NCBI RefSeq assembly: GCF_020832325.1
Contig: NZ_JAFIEU010000031.1
Location: forward strand, 1 to 64,000
DNA length: 64,000 nt
Reading direction: 5' to 3'
From: Lunatimonas sp.
GTDB lineage: Bacteria; Bacteroidota; Bacteroidia; Cytophagales; Cyclobacteriaceae
Shown here one piece after another: positions 37,025 through 45,421 of this stretch (position 1 is its first letter; the number at the start of each line of letters is the position of its first letter). A program made the translations under genes and the position numbers. Under the pieces are notes generated by a model, which had not been told where the DNA came from, did no database searches, and saw nothing but the letters and a program-made list of their open reading frames with translations.

Positions 37025-37666
37025 TCAATAGCGGTCTGATTTCTCCGGGTCAGGCTGTTTCCAAAAGGCCAATTTTTCGAGGTAACTCATCTTGCGGATT
37101 TTAACCTCACGATAGGGATAGATACGGTTCTTGGAGATGTTATTGAAAAGTAGGGCAACCACAAACAGAATGGCAATACCGGTAAATACTGGATTTACCA
37201 CGTAAAAATAACCCATTCCTTTAATCTCTTCGGAGCCGATATTGGAGATTAGTGCTATGGCACCTCCAGGAGGATGTAGGGTCTTGGTATATAACATAGC
37301 CAAAATGGACAGTGACACGGCGAGTGCCGGCGAGAGCCAAATGTAGGCTTCCATGTAAAACAGTTTATAGACGGTCACCCCGATGACGGCTGATAGTAAA
37401 CTGCCAAAGATTAGGTTACGGGGCTGGGCAAGGGGGCTGTTGGTCGCGCCAAAAAGTAACACCGAGGTGGCACCGAAGGCTCCGATTAGGAATAGGATGT
37501 CTTGGTTGTCGGTTTGGTGAAACAACTCCTGGAGAAGTCCGATGGATGCGATACCCAGAAATGAACCGGATACTGCCCATAGGTTGTCGATCGGATTGTG
37601 ACTCGTTTCTTTGTACACAATCAATCTTGCTTTCCGGAAACCTCGTTTGATTTTTTTGGTAGCCAT
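37025..37666 (-). CDS. HPP-family membrane protein
   Basis: A 213-residue protein with about five membrane helices and the motifs SPLAQPRN and TLHPPGGAIAL that name the family. Some HPP proteins have been linked to nitrite transport in plastids and cyanobacteria, but that role cannot be assumed here. It converges on the heme A synthase gene and is transcribed alone. A TAnnTTTG-like sequence (TAATTTTG, 37692-37699, minus strand) lies upstream without a matching TTG. Confidence 0.85.
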   Translation of the reverse strand: MATKKIKRGFRKARLIVYKETSHNPIDNLWAVSGSFLGIASIGLLQELFHQTDNQDILFLIGAFGATSVLLFGATNSPLAQPRNLIFGSLLSAVIGVTVYKLFYMEAYIWLSPALAVSLSILAMLYTKTLHPPGGAIALISNIGSEEIKGMGYFYVVNPVFTGIAILFVVALLFNNISKNRIYPYREVKIRKMSYLEKLAFWKQPDPEKSDRY

Positions 37667-37822
37667 GGTTTAGCTTCTCTTCATTCAGCAACAAAATTAT
37701 AAAACAATAAAAGTATTCCCTATAGAAATTATAGACTGGTGGTTCATCATTTTTTGGTGCCTCCTGCCTACTTCCAAATTAGGATTGGTGTATTTCTTCA
37801 CGAAAATACAGATATTGGCCCG

Positions 37823-38506
37823 ATGAACCGATTAATCAACCCATATGCCTGTAAACTACTCCTGATGTGCCTTTTGACGGGAGTGAGTTGTTTGTTTGGT
37901 CCCCTATGTGCACAAGAGGGGCCTCCCAAGCCGCCCACACCGGTGGAGTGGATGTTCGGACACGAGCGGATGTTTTTTCAGATGGTGGTGAATAAAAAAT
38001 TCACCCCTACAAGCCGGTTTGGATTGTTAAGTGTGTCCTCTTTTTCGGCAAAATACACCAACGAATCGGTAGATCTGGATATGGTGGCGCCGGTTTTGCT
38101 GAATTATAGCCTGAAAAAGGGTATTGCCTTGGTAGGTGGTAGTACCGTAAATAATGAAATAGGGTTCTCTCCCGTAGTGGGGGCACAGCACAGTTTTGCC
38201 AACAAAGATTGGTTGGCGGTGTCTATACTGACTTTTTTTCTGAATAAATCCCAAAATGCGGAGCTCTTCGGGATATACGAATACAAGCCATCGTTGACCC
38301 CCGAAATCGGTCTATATACCCGGCTGCAATTCATGTATGTACACGGCATCGCAAATGGTGACCATGCACGGAGTTTTCTACAGCTTCGCACAGGCGTCAA
38401 ACGGCAGGCGCTAACGTTTGGCTTGGGTGCTAACCTGGACCAATATGGTCCATCGAGGCAGTTTAAGCCCAATTATGGACTATTCGTTGGCTGGCTATTT
38501 CAATGA
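37823..38506 (+). CDS. Exported outer membrane protein, unknown function
   Basis: About 227 residues. A signal peptide ends near LCAQ, and the mature part consists of alternating strands (IALVGGSTVNNEIGF, DWLAVSILTFFLNK, ALTFGLGANLDQYG) and ends NYGLFVGWLFQ, typical of a beta-barrel terminus. ATG at 37823 is chosen over an upstream start at 37739 because the signal peptide begins there. I do not recognise the family. It lies just upstream of the copper-receptor genes but is separated from them by a possible operator. Confidence 0.65.
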   Translation: MNRLINPYACKLLLMCLLTGVSCLFGPLCAQEGPPKPPTPVEWMFGHERMFFQMVVNKKFTPTSRFGLLSVSSFSAKYTNESVDLDMVAPVLLNYSLKKGIALVGGSTVNNEIGFSPVVGAQHSFANKDWLAVSILTFFLNKSQNAELFGIYEYKPSLTPEIGLYTRLQFMYVHGIANGDHARSFLQLRTGVKRQALTFGLGANLDQYGPSRQFKPNYGLFVGWLFQ

Positions 38507-38556
38507 GGCGTATGCTAGAAGTTAAGCGTTAAATTTGTTCACATAACCCAAATAAC

Positions 38557-38570
38557 GTGATCAATGTCAC
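38557..38570 (+). promoter_or_regulatory. Crp/Fnr-like palindrome upstream of the copper-uptake genes
   Basis: GTGA-TCAATG-TCAC is a perfect 4+4 palindrome with a 6-bp spacer, close to the Crp/Fnr-family site shape. It ends 44 bp before the small cysteine-motif gene at 38615. Regulators of this family often control denitrification and copper genes, but one site by eye is weak evidence. Confidence 0.35.
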
Positions 38571-38614
38571 TATAGCTAGCTGTAGGATTGAGTATATTCG
38601 CCTCTCAATAGTAC

Positions 38615-38992
38615 ATGCATAAATCGTTAATTCATATCGCTCTCGTTTTCAACTTATTACTTTCCGGGATGAGTTATTCGGTGATTCAAACCCATTTTTA
38701 CATGAATAGGGCGCAGATTGCGGCAGCATTTTGTGAAAACAAAGACCTACCGGAATTGGCCTGTAATGGGAGTTGCGAGTTGGGCAGACGACTTTCAGAT
38801 GCGAAAGAGAAAGAATCCGAGAAAGAAAAGATGTTTCTGGAGGAAATTCTCCTACATTATATCCTGACGGAACCGCAAATGTTGGAGCCGGTTTGTTACA
38901 GCATCGGGAGCTTGGTATATGCCAGCCCTAGGGTATCATTGGCTACGTTTGAAATAGGGTTGGATTTTTTTCACCCCCCACGGAGGGCTTGA
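38615..38992 (+). CDS. Small exported cysteine-motif protein next to the copper receptor
   Basis: A 125-residue protein with an N-terminal hydrophobic segment (IHIALVFNLLLSGM) and a three-cysteine motif C-x10-C-x3-C in FCENKDLPELACNGSCEL, then a charged coiled-coil-like stretch. Proteins of this shape occur in Bacteroidota beside metal-receptor genes. A copper-binding or sensing role is my inference. It probably shares a transcript with the receptor gene 112 bp downstream. Confidence 0.7.
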   Translation: MHKSLIHIALVFNLLLSGMSYSVIQTHFYMNRAQIAAAFCENKDLPELACNGSCELGRRLSDAKEKESEKEKMFLEEILLHYILTEPQMLEPVCYSIGSLVYASPRVSLATFEIGLDFFHPPRRA

Positions 38993-39104
38993 TCGGTTAC
39001 GGATGGGTCGCTGAAGCTGCGATTTGTGCCGGAATTGCCGGTACTTCATTTGGAATCTCCAAATGCCGGTTGGTCTATATCCTAGTTTAAACAACCTTTC
39101 AATT

Positions 39105-41357
39105 ATGCATACTTTCAAAATCAGCTATTGGCTGTTTGTGCTCCTATGTCTAATGGGAGCGCAAGGACAATCATTTGCACAACATTTCCGCGTGCTCGAC
39201 CAACACAGTCGGGAACCCATCTTGGGCCTTAGCTTCCAGTATGGGAATCAGCAGGGCGTTTCGGATGCTGAGGGTCACATTCGGATTTCGGTGATGCCGG
39301 GTGAGCCCATTCACTTGAGCCACATCAACTACGGAAAATGGGCCTTATCGGCCGACGAGTTGAAGCAGGTGCTGGACCGGGGCATCCTTTACCGGGCCGA
39401 AGTGTCTGTTACATTGCAGCCTATCACCGTTATTTCCCTCAAGCAAAGCGCAGAAAAGGATCAGGGTATTGTGATTTCAGATCAGGAGCGACTGCACCAC
39501 GATGCAGGAGCAGTACTCAACCTCAATCCCGTTGTTGGGGGTATCCGAAAGAGTGGTGCCTTTGGGTTTGACCCCGTCATGAGAGGTTTCAAGTACGACC
39601 AACTCAACGTGGTTATAGACGGATTCCATGCCGCCAATGCTGCCTGCCCCAACCGGATGGATCCGCCAACTTCCCAAGTGGCCTTAAACCGCATCAAACA
39701 AGTGGAGATATTAAAGGGACCGCATGCACTACGTTATGGTATCGGGTTGGGTGGCACGATCAATTACATTCAGGAGGACCCAGACTTCACCTCTTCGGGC
39801 GTGTATGGCAGGTTGTCTACCATGTACGAGAGTAACGGCAACGTGTTTCGTAACGAAGGAAGAGTCGGTATTTCCGGAGAAGGACATGATATAGGAGTCA
39901 TGGGTTCTTGGTCCAGCGGTGGAGATTACCAAGATGGGAACGGCGTCATCGTTCCCGCAAATTTCACTCGCGGCACGGTGGGAATGTACGGGGATTTTCG
40001 GTTAGGTGAGGCTGATTTGATTCAAGCGACGATCAATCGAAATTTTGCTCGGGATGTAGATTTTCCTACGCTGCCGATGGACCTCCGCACGGATGATACC
40101 TGGATGGCCTCCTTGAGGCATACCCGTACCTTTAAAAACAAGAAGCTGCTGCGTTGGACCAATTCCGGATATTTTACGGCAGTAGACCACTTGATGGATA
40201 ACCTACTTAGAGACCTAGACCCCCGTATGATGAATGCCCGAACACCCGCTACCACCCGGAATCAGGGATTTAGGACGGAAGGTCAGTGGAAGCTAGGGGA
40301 GGGGAGGTTATTTGCCGGTGCGGATTACCGATCGGAAGCTGCTCGGGGTGTGCGGCAGCGGGAATTTTTAATGGGACCCATGGCAGGAACATCCCTGTTC
40401 GACAATGCCTGGCAGGATGCGCAGATCCAGAAATACGGTGTTTTTACGACCTATACGTTGCCGGTAGGCGCGTATCTGTTATCCGCTGCTGCGAGGGTGG
40501 ATTTAAACCATTCAGAGGCCCGCGACACCACACCGGAGTTTGGAGATGCCAATGAGGTGGCAGCAGTGACCCAGCTAAATCCCGGTCTTTCGGTTGGGTT
40601 ACAGCGGGATTTTGCCGAACACTTTACCATGGGGGTTTGGGTGGCAGGTGTGCAGCGAAGTGGTAGTATCCTAGAGCGTTTTATCAACTATTTCCCGGTA
40701 GGAGTGGACCCTTTTGAAATGGTAGGCAATCCGAACCTCAAAGCAGAAACAAACCGGCAGTTGGATGTTTTATTGGGCTATGGTAAGGGGAATCTGCAGG
40801 TAGAGTTTAGCCCTTTTGTTGCGTTTCTTACGGACTATATTACCGCTGAGCGCACGGCCCTCACGCCAAGGATTGCCACCTCTCCTGGAGTTCGGCAATT
40901 CGTTCAGGTCGATAGGGCGCTCAAAAGCGGCTTTGAGCTGAGCGTTGCCCATGAGATGGGTGCAGGGATTCGACAACAATGGGCGATGGCTTACACCCGG
41001 GGGCAAAACATGGTCTTAGGGGAGGCCTTGCCGGAGATAGCCCCTTTGGATATACGCTATACGTTGACAGGAACGCACTTGGATGACAAGCTGCAATCAG
41101 CCATTCGGTTGCGGCATGTGGCCGGTCAGAACCGCGTTTCCACCCAATTTGGGGAATTGCCAACCCCCAGGTTTACCCTGTTAGATGTGGATGCCTCCTA
41201 TGCACTCAGCTCCCAATTTATGTTGAAGGCCGGCGTACAAAACCTGCTAAACCAAGCTTATTACGAACACCTAAACCGACCTATCGGTGGGGATCGTAGG
41301 CCGCTTTTTTCTCCAGGTAGGAATTTCTTTGTGATGGTTGGTATCAAGCTTCCATAA
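39105..41357 (+). CDS. TonB-dependent copper receptor (OprC/NosA-like)
   Basis: A 750-residue protein with a signal peptide (GQSFAQ), a short regulatory-like domain, a plug (GVRxFG-like region, VEILKGPHALRYGIG) and a barrel ending FFVMVGIKLP. The plug contains C181-P-N-R-M185 followed by DPPT, matching the CxxxM copper site of OprC/NosA receptors. ATG at 39105 is chosen over an in-frame start at 39024 because the signal peptide starts there. Copper import for cytochrome oxidase or a lost nitrous-oxide pathway is a reasonable inference; the neighbouring heme A synthase fits the first. Confidence 0.85.
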   Translation: MHTFKISYWLFVLLCLMGAQGQSFAQHFRVLDQHSREPILGLSFQYGNQQGVSDAEGHIRISVMPGEPIHLSHINYGKWALSADELKQVLDRGILYRAEVSVTLQPITVISLKQSAEKDQGIVISDQERLHHDAGAVLNLNPVVGGIRKSGAFGFDPVMRGFKYDQLNVVIDGFHAANAACPNRMDPPTSQVALNRIKQVEILKGPHALRYGIGLGGTINYIQEDPDFTSSGVYGRLSTMYESNGNVFRNEGRVGISGEGHDIGVMGSWSSGGDYQDGNGVIVPANFTRGTVGMYGDFRLGEADLIQATINRNFARDVDFPTLPMDLRTDDTWMASLRHTRTFKNKKLLRWTNSGYFTAVDHLMDNLLRDLDPRMMNARTPATTRNQGFRTEGQWKLGEGRLFAGADYRSEAARGVRQREFLMGPMAGTSLFDNAWQDAQIQKYGVFTTYTLPVGAYLLSAAARVDLNHSEARDTTPEFGDANEVAAVTQLNPGLSVGLQRDFAEHFTMGVWVAGVQRSGSILERFINYFPVGVDPFEMVGNPNLKAETNRQLDVLLGYGKGNLQVEFSPFVAFLTDYITAERTALTPRIATSPGVRQFVQVDRALKSGFELSVAHEMGAGIRQQWAMAYTRGQNMVLGEALPEIAPLDIRYTLTGTHLDDKLQSAIRLRHVAGQNRVSTQFGELPTPRFTLLDVDASYALSSQFMLKAGVQNLLNQAYYEHLNRPIGGDRRPLFSPGRNFFVMVGIKLP

Positions 41358-41451
41358 GTTGATCGGGTTTAAAATCCCGAAGCTGCCGTGCTGTTGCGGT
41401 GTTGCGGGAAAAAGTTTCAAGTCATGGAGCTGCCTATATTGGACTGATTCA

Positions 41452-41486
41452 ACAAAAAAACCCTGATCGTTTTTTAGATCGGGGTT
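41452..41486 (-). terminator. Terminator of the dps gene (usable by both strands)
   Basis: AACCCTGATC (41459-41468) pairs with GATCGGGGTT (41477-41486) with one G-U pair. On the minus strand a T7 run follows. It lies 28 bp past the dps stop and also faces the copper-receptor gene. Confidence 0.8.
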
Positions 41487-41513
41487 CTTTGATAAGAATG
41501 GAATGGCTATTTT

Positions 41514-42002
41514 TTACTTGAGAAACGAGGTAAGCATCCAGTGATGCATTTCCAAGCTTTTGATAAAGGAAATAAGCATGTCTTCGGTCGCCGTATCACC
41601 CAAGTCGCTCACTTTTTCTGCGCAATCGTTCATATTGTCTACCAACACTTGGAAATCACGCAGCACCTCTTCCACCATTTCTCTTGATTTCAGGTCAGTA
41701 CTTACCTCCTTGATGTCGGCATGTTCTAAATAGTCTTTCATGAGGCTATAGGGCTTCATGCCGAATACACGAATACGTTCCGCAATCAAGTCGATATTGG
41801 CGAAAGCTTCATTATACAACTCCTCGAATTGGTTATGAAGTTCGAAGAAATCACCACCTGTCACGTTCCAGTGGAAGTTGCGCAGCTTTTGGTAATGCAC
41901 GTGGTAGTTGGCTAGCAACTTATTTAAGGAAGAAACAATTTTCTCCGATTCGTCTTTGTTATAACCTAGTTTTTTAAACACTCTTTTTTCTGAAACTCCC
42001 AT
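41514..42002 (-). CDS. dps: Dps-family ferritin-like DNA protection protein
   Basis: A 162-residue protein with the Dps ferroxidase motif across the dimer (HVHYQKLRNFHWNVTG then LHNQFEELYNEAFANIDLIAERI) and the four-helix ferritin-like length. Dps oxidises and stores iron with peroxide and shields DNA. It is monocistronic with its own terminator. The 5' region (42003-42150) carries an ATCCCG/CGGGAT hairpin of unknown use. Confidence 0.93.
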   Translation of the reverse strand: MGVSEKRVFKKLGYNKDESEKIVSSLNKLLANYHVHYQKLRNFHWNVTGGDFFELHNQFEELYNEAFANIDLIAERIRVFGMKPYSLMKDYLEHADIKEVSTDLKSREMVEEVLRDFQVLVDNMNDCAEKVSDLGDTATEDMLISFIKSLEMHHWMLTSFLK

Positions 42003-42152
42003 ATTGATAATAGATTAAAATGGTTTTTTGTTTAATAAAAAAAGACTCCACAGATCCCGTGTTACCGGGATGTCAGAGCCAGCCGAGGCCTTCGCCTAGC
42101 TTGTATTTATAACAAAATAGTATCATAAATGGTGCCAAAGTAATACACTATT

Positions 42153-43175
42153 TTAGCGCTGTAATACGAGATTTAAGCTGGTTCGTAGGATCTGTCCCAT
42201 ATTCCTACATTGATAAAACTGCATGTTTTTATAATGCCTTGCGAGCTCGTTTTTTAGAGAATCTGTATTTTCTTCGGTAGAAATGGTATCGGATTCCATG
42301 CTGCTGAGGATATCTTCGATTTCCTTGGGGGAGGATTTGAGCCGAGTGGCGATCAGTGCCCTTTCTTCCCGCTGGTATTGCACCATAGATTCTGGGGTGA
42401 TGTGTGCAATACCCAATTGAATCAATACGTTGTTTTGTTTGAAATACTGGGGCAGGTAGATGGATTTTTTACCTTCATAGGATTGCTGGTCAAAGTCGAT
42501 CGCACGAATTCGATAATGGATTTCCTCAAAGTCGGGAGTCACGTCGATGACGAAATTGGAGGAATGCATGTCTCCCAGTAATCGTACAAAGCAGCGCTCG
42601 TTAAATTTGACAAACTCTTTAGACAGCCTGATGGGATTTAAGAGATCGTCTGGCATATACTGTTTCATAAACTGCTCACCCGGTATGCCGGCGATGTGTT
42701 CTTCGATCAGTGAATCTTGGTATACCAGGTAGCTGATACGGTTAGGCGACAGTAGATGCTCCAGCTCCAGCCCATAAACCCGCGACGCATCTGCATGTTT
42801 GATGTAAAAGTAATCAAAGTTGTCATTGATCCTGTTGACTATTCTCACCCGAAACGGCTGGGTATTTCCGTAAATGCAGAGATCGATTCGATCTACATAT
42901 AGGTGCTGCATAACCGACATGTCTCCGTCAGCTTTTAGTAATGCATAGATTTTTTTGACTTTATAGTGAATTTCGCTCCGATCGGTCTCATCGTAGAAAA
43001 CAGTCTCCCACAAGGTGTCGTTCCCCTTGGAATCGTACAGGGCGATCGATCCGCTATAACGCAGCAGTTCCTTATAGTGAATGGGAATGTCCACCTCCCT
43101 GCCGTATTTGATCAGGTAATTGCGAAGTCCCTCACTGATGGGGTATACGATCTTTTTTTTGCTGATGACTGCCAT
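42153..43175 (-). CDS. Uncharacterised protein with protein-kinase-like motifs
   Basis: A 340-residue protein I cannot name. It shows a kinase-like order of motifs: a candidate ATP Lys126 (FYIKHAD), Glu137/139 (LELEHLL), a hinge-like LIEEHIAGIPGE, a catalytic-loop-like G-D202-x-H-x-x-N207 (LGDMHSSNFVID), and D227-F-D (IRAIDFDQQ) in place of DFG. This resembles APH/HipA-like or atypical kinases. No membrane segment is present. It is the last gene of a five-gene operon starting with pcm, 12 bp after a DUF3817 gene. The substrate is unknown. Confidence 0.65.
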   Translation of the reverse strand: MAVISKKKIVYPISEGLRNYLIKYGREVDIPIHYKELLRYSGSIALYDSKGNDTLWETVFYDETDRSEIHYKVKKIYALLKADGDMSVMQHLYVDRIDLCIYGNTQPFRVRIVNRINDNFDYFYIKHADASRVYGLELEHLLSPNRISYLVYQDSLIEEHIAGIPGEQFMKQYMPDDLLNPIRLSKEFVKFNERCFVRLLGDMHSSNFVIDVTPDFEEIHYRIRAIDFDQQSYEGKKSIYLPQYFKQNNVLIQLGIAHITPESMVQYQREERALIATRLKSSPKEIEDILSSMESDTISTEENTDSLKNELARHYKNMQFYQCRNMGQILRTSLNLVLQR

Positions 43176-43187
43176 GGCCGCAAAGGG

Positions 43188-43511
43188 TTAGGAAGCAGAC
43201 TCGATTAGGTGTTCCTGTTTTTTCAGTTTTCGGTCAAATAGAAACGGGCCAAACGGCAGGATGGCTGCTATCAGTCCCATCACAGCGGTCCTAAAAGGCC
43301 ATCGAAGTTTCCGGCTAGTCGGAAACAAGACCAGCATGTAAACCACAAAGAGCACACCGTGGATCCAGCCTACGTAGGTAACCATCAATGGCAATTCAAA
43401 GATATACTTCAATGGCATGGCCAAAAACACCAGGACCAACATGGAGATACCTTCCGTGATGCTCACCATCCGAAATTGCGACAGGACTTTTAACTTTTCT
43501 TCTTTCGTCAT
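43188..43511 (-). CDS. DUF3817 membrane protein
   Basis: A 107-residue protein with three membrane helices and the DUF3817 features: FRMVSITEGISMLVL at the start, MPLKY, YVGWIHGVLFVVYM and a basic C-terminus. Function unknown. Its ATG shares one base with the stop of the upstream gene (TAATG at 43509-43513), which suggests coupling. Confidence 0.88.
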   Translation of the reverse strand: MTKEEKLKVLSQFRMVSITEGISMLVLVFLAMPLKYIFELPLMVTYVGWIHGVLFVVYMLVLFPTSRKLRWPFRTAVMGLIAAILPFGPFLFDRKLKKQEHLIESAS

Positions 43512-44086
43512 TATTTTTTGATGGTAAATAAAGTCTGCAGACTAGTCCACAGCTTTCGTTTAAGATCTGTATTTTCATTCAGCTCTTCCAAGGAATCCGC
43601 AAACAGCAGATCTTTTCCCTCTTCGTAGATTATTTCGTATAGGTTTTTTCTGGAGAGTTGAATAGGTAGGTTAATTTTTCCGAACAAAATAATTTTTTCA
43701 GGATCTAACGACTGAATTCCAGCACTTCCGGCAACGTGGATGGCATGTTCGGAAGTCAGGGCAATGTCTTGGGGTGTGCATTCCACCGCTCCCAAGATCT
43801 TGAATAGAAAGTTCTTTAACTCTGCTTCCAGCGCTGTGCCCGAAAAGACTACCAAGATTTTCTTCTTAAAGGCTCCCTCGTAACTCAGTCGGTATGCTTC
43901 TTCTTCGTAATCTTCCACCGGTTCATTCACTTGGCTTTGCTCGTTGGTGGGCGTTGGCATACGCTTTTTCACGCGCTCCGCGAAGAGCAACTTTTCCTGT
44001 TCCCCGGCGATGACGAACAGTTCCTCACGCAAAAAGAGTGCCCGTTCATGTAGCGTCATAGGCTCTTGGTTGGCTGATCTTGTCAT
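43511..44086 (-). CDS. Hypothetical protein, possibly related to DNA polymerase III psi-like proteins
   Basis: About 191 residues. A charged N-terminal half with Pro and Glu is followed by a compact domain (ILVVFSGTALEAELKNFL, ILGAVECTPQDIAL, EKIILFGKINLP) and a C-terminal helix (DLKRKLWTSLQTLF). The layout weakly recalls HolD (psi) or uracil-glycosylase-like folds, but this is an impression, not an identification. ATG at 44086 is chosen, 4 bp after the thioesterase stop, over a TTG at 44119 inside that gene. Confidence 0.65.
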   Translation of the reverse strand: MTRSANQEPMTLHERALFLREELFVIAGEQEKLLFAERVKKRMPTPTNEQSQVNEPVEDYEEEAYRLSYEGAFKKKILVVFSGTALEAELKNFLFKILGAVECTPQDIALTSEHAIHVAGSAGIQSLDPEKIILFGKINLPIQLSRKNLYEIIYEEGKDLLFADSLEELNENTDLKRKLWTSLQTLFTIKK

Positions 44087-44090
44087 TTGG

Positions 44091-44624
44091 CTAGTCGTTA
44101 TCTGTTTTTTCCAGGTCAAATAGGGACTTCAACTCGGTAGCGTCTTGCGGGTCCATGCGTTTGGCGAGCACCAGGCGTAGTTGCCTTCTCCTGAGTGCAC
44201 CTTCGTATAGTTCATTCTCTGCCGGGCCGCTGGGAATCAGTTCGGGTACCTTTACAGGTCTACCTGATTTATCGACTGCGACAAATGTAAAAAACGCACG
44301 GTGGGTCAGAAGCTTGCTATTTGCGGGGATATCTTCTGCATATACCTCCAAAAAGATCTCCATAGATGTAGTAAATGCCCGAGTCACTTGGGCATTCAGT
44401 GTGACCACGTTACCCAAAGCAATTGGGTTTTTGAATGAGATGTTGTCCACAGAGGCGGTTACCACGATGTTATTGCAGTGCCGCTGCGCACAAATGGCCG
44501 CTACAATGTCCATCCAGTGCATGAGTTTCCCACCCATCAGGTTGTTTAGCGTGTTGGTGTCGTTTGGCAGCACCATTTCCGTCATGGTGGCCCGGGAGTC
44601 TTGCACGTACTTGCTTGATGTCAT
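44091..44624 (-). CDS. Acyl-CoA thioesterase (hotdog fold, YciA-like)
   Basis: About 177 residues with the hotdog thioesterase core (NTLNNLMGGKLMHWMDIVAA, TASVDNISFKNPIALG) and a C-terminal helical tail of about 40 residues. It hydrolyses acyl-CoA thioesters in the cytoplasm. ATG at 44624 is preferred to ATG at 44648, which overlaps pcm. It is the second gene of the pcm operon. Confidence 0.92.
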   Translation of the reverse strand: MTSSKYVQDSRATMTEMVLPNDTNTLNNLMGGKLMHWMDIVAAICAQRHCNNIVVTASVDNISFKNPIALGNVVTLNAQVTRAFTTSMEIFLEVYAEDIPANSKLLTHRAFFTFVAVDKSGRPVKVPELIPSGPAENELYEGALRRRQLRLVLAKRMDPQDATELKSLFDLEKTDND

Positions 44625-44634
44625 GTGTTGTCGG

Positions 44635-45300
44635 TTATTGGGAAGCATTCCACCCTTCGTTTCCTAGGAGAGGAACAAATGAAAAGCTGTCAAAAGATTC
44701 CTGAAGAATGTTTTTTTCTGTTTTTTTTGTCAGTCGAAGCATCTGCTGATTATCCCGGTTTCCTACAGGTATCACCAATAAACCTCCGATTTGAAGTTGA
44801 TGGAGCAATGCTTTGGGTACCACCGGGGCACCGGCGGTGACCAGTATCTTGTCGTAGGGGGCGTGGGCTTCCAGTCCCAGGCTACCGTCTCCGTGAAAGT
44901 GTTTGAACCGAATGCCTAGTTTTGGCAAAAACTTTTTGGTGTGCTCGTACAGCTTGGCGTTGTATTCGATGGAATAGACCTTCGCTCCCATCAGGTGTAA
45001 TATCCCTCCCTGATACCCTGACCCAGTGCCAATCTCTAGTACTTTGTCTCCGGTCTGTACGTTCAGTAACGAGGTTTGAAACGCTACCGTATAGGGCTGT
45101 GAAATGGTTTGTCCTTCACCGATGGGAAAAGCCTTGTCTTCGTACGCGTGGCTTGTAAGTGCGCTGTCAAAGAAAAAGTGCCTTGGAAGGGTGTTCATCG
45201 CCGCCAGTACCCGTTCATCGGTGATGCCTTTTTTTCTCAGTGTCTCAATGAGGACCCTACGCTTCCCTTTGTGTATGTATGAGTCTTCCAGTTTCAACAT
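44635..45300 (-). CDS. pcm: Protein-L-isoaspartate O-methyltransferase
   Basis: A 221-residue enzyme with the family motifs GEGQTISQPYTVAFQTSLL, the SAM-binding VLEIGTGSGYQGG, KILVTAGAP and LVIPVGNRDNQQML. It methylates isoaspartyl residues so that aged proteins can be repaired. It is the first gene of the five-gene minus-strand operon and is divergent from ribE with a 121-bp promoter region. Confidence 0.95.
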   Translation of the reverse strand: MLKLEDSYIHKGKRRVLIETLRKKGITDERVLAAMNTLPRHFFFDSALTSHAYEDKAFPIGEGQTISQPYTVAFQTSLLNVQTGDKVLEIGTGSGYQGGILHLMGAKVYSIEYNAKLYEHTKKFLPKLGIRFKHFHGDGSLGLEAHAPYDKILVTAGAPVVPKALLHQLQIGGLLVIPVGNRDNQQMLRLTKKTEKNILQESFDSFSFVPLLGNEGWNASQ

Positions 45301-45421
45301 ATATTCGAAAACATCTGATCAAATAAACCTACGATTTTACTAAGTTAAGGGTAATTTTAGGTTTCAGGTAAATTAAATTTACAATTCTAAACTAAGTTGT
45401 ACGCAATTCGCTTATTCAAAC

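Noticed and set aside
42056-42085. ATCCCG/CGGGAT hairpin upstream of dps, considered as a terminator or riboswitch
   Set aside because: The T tract lies too far away for a terminator, and no known riboswitch fold was recognised.
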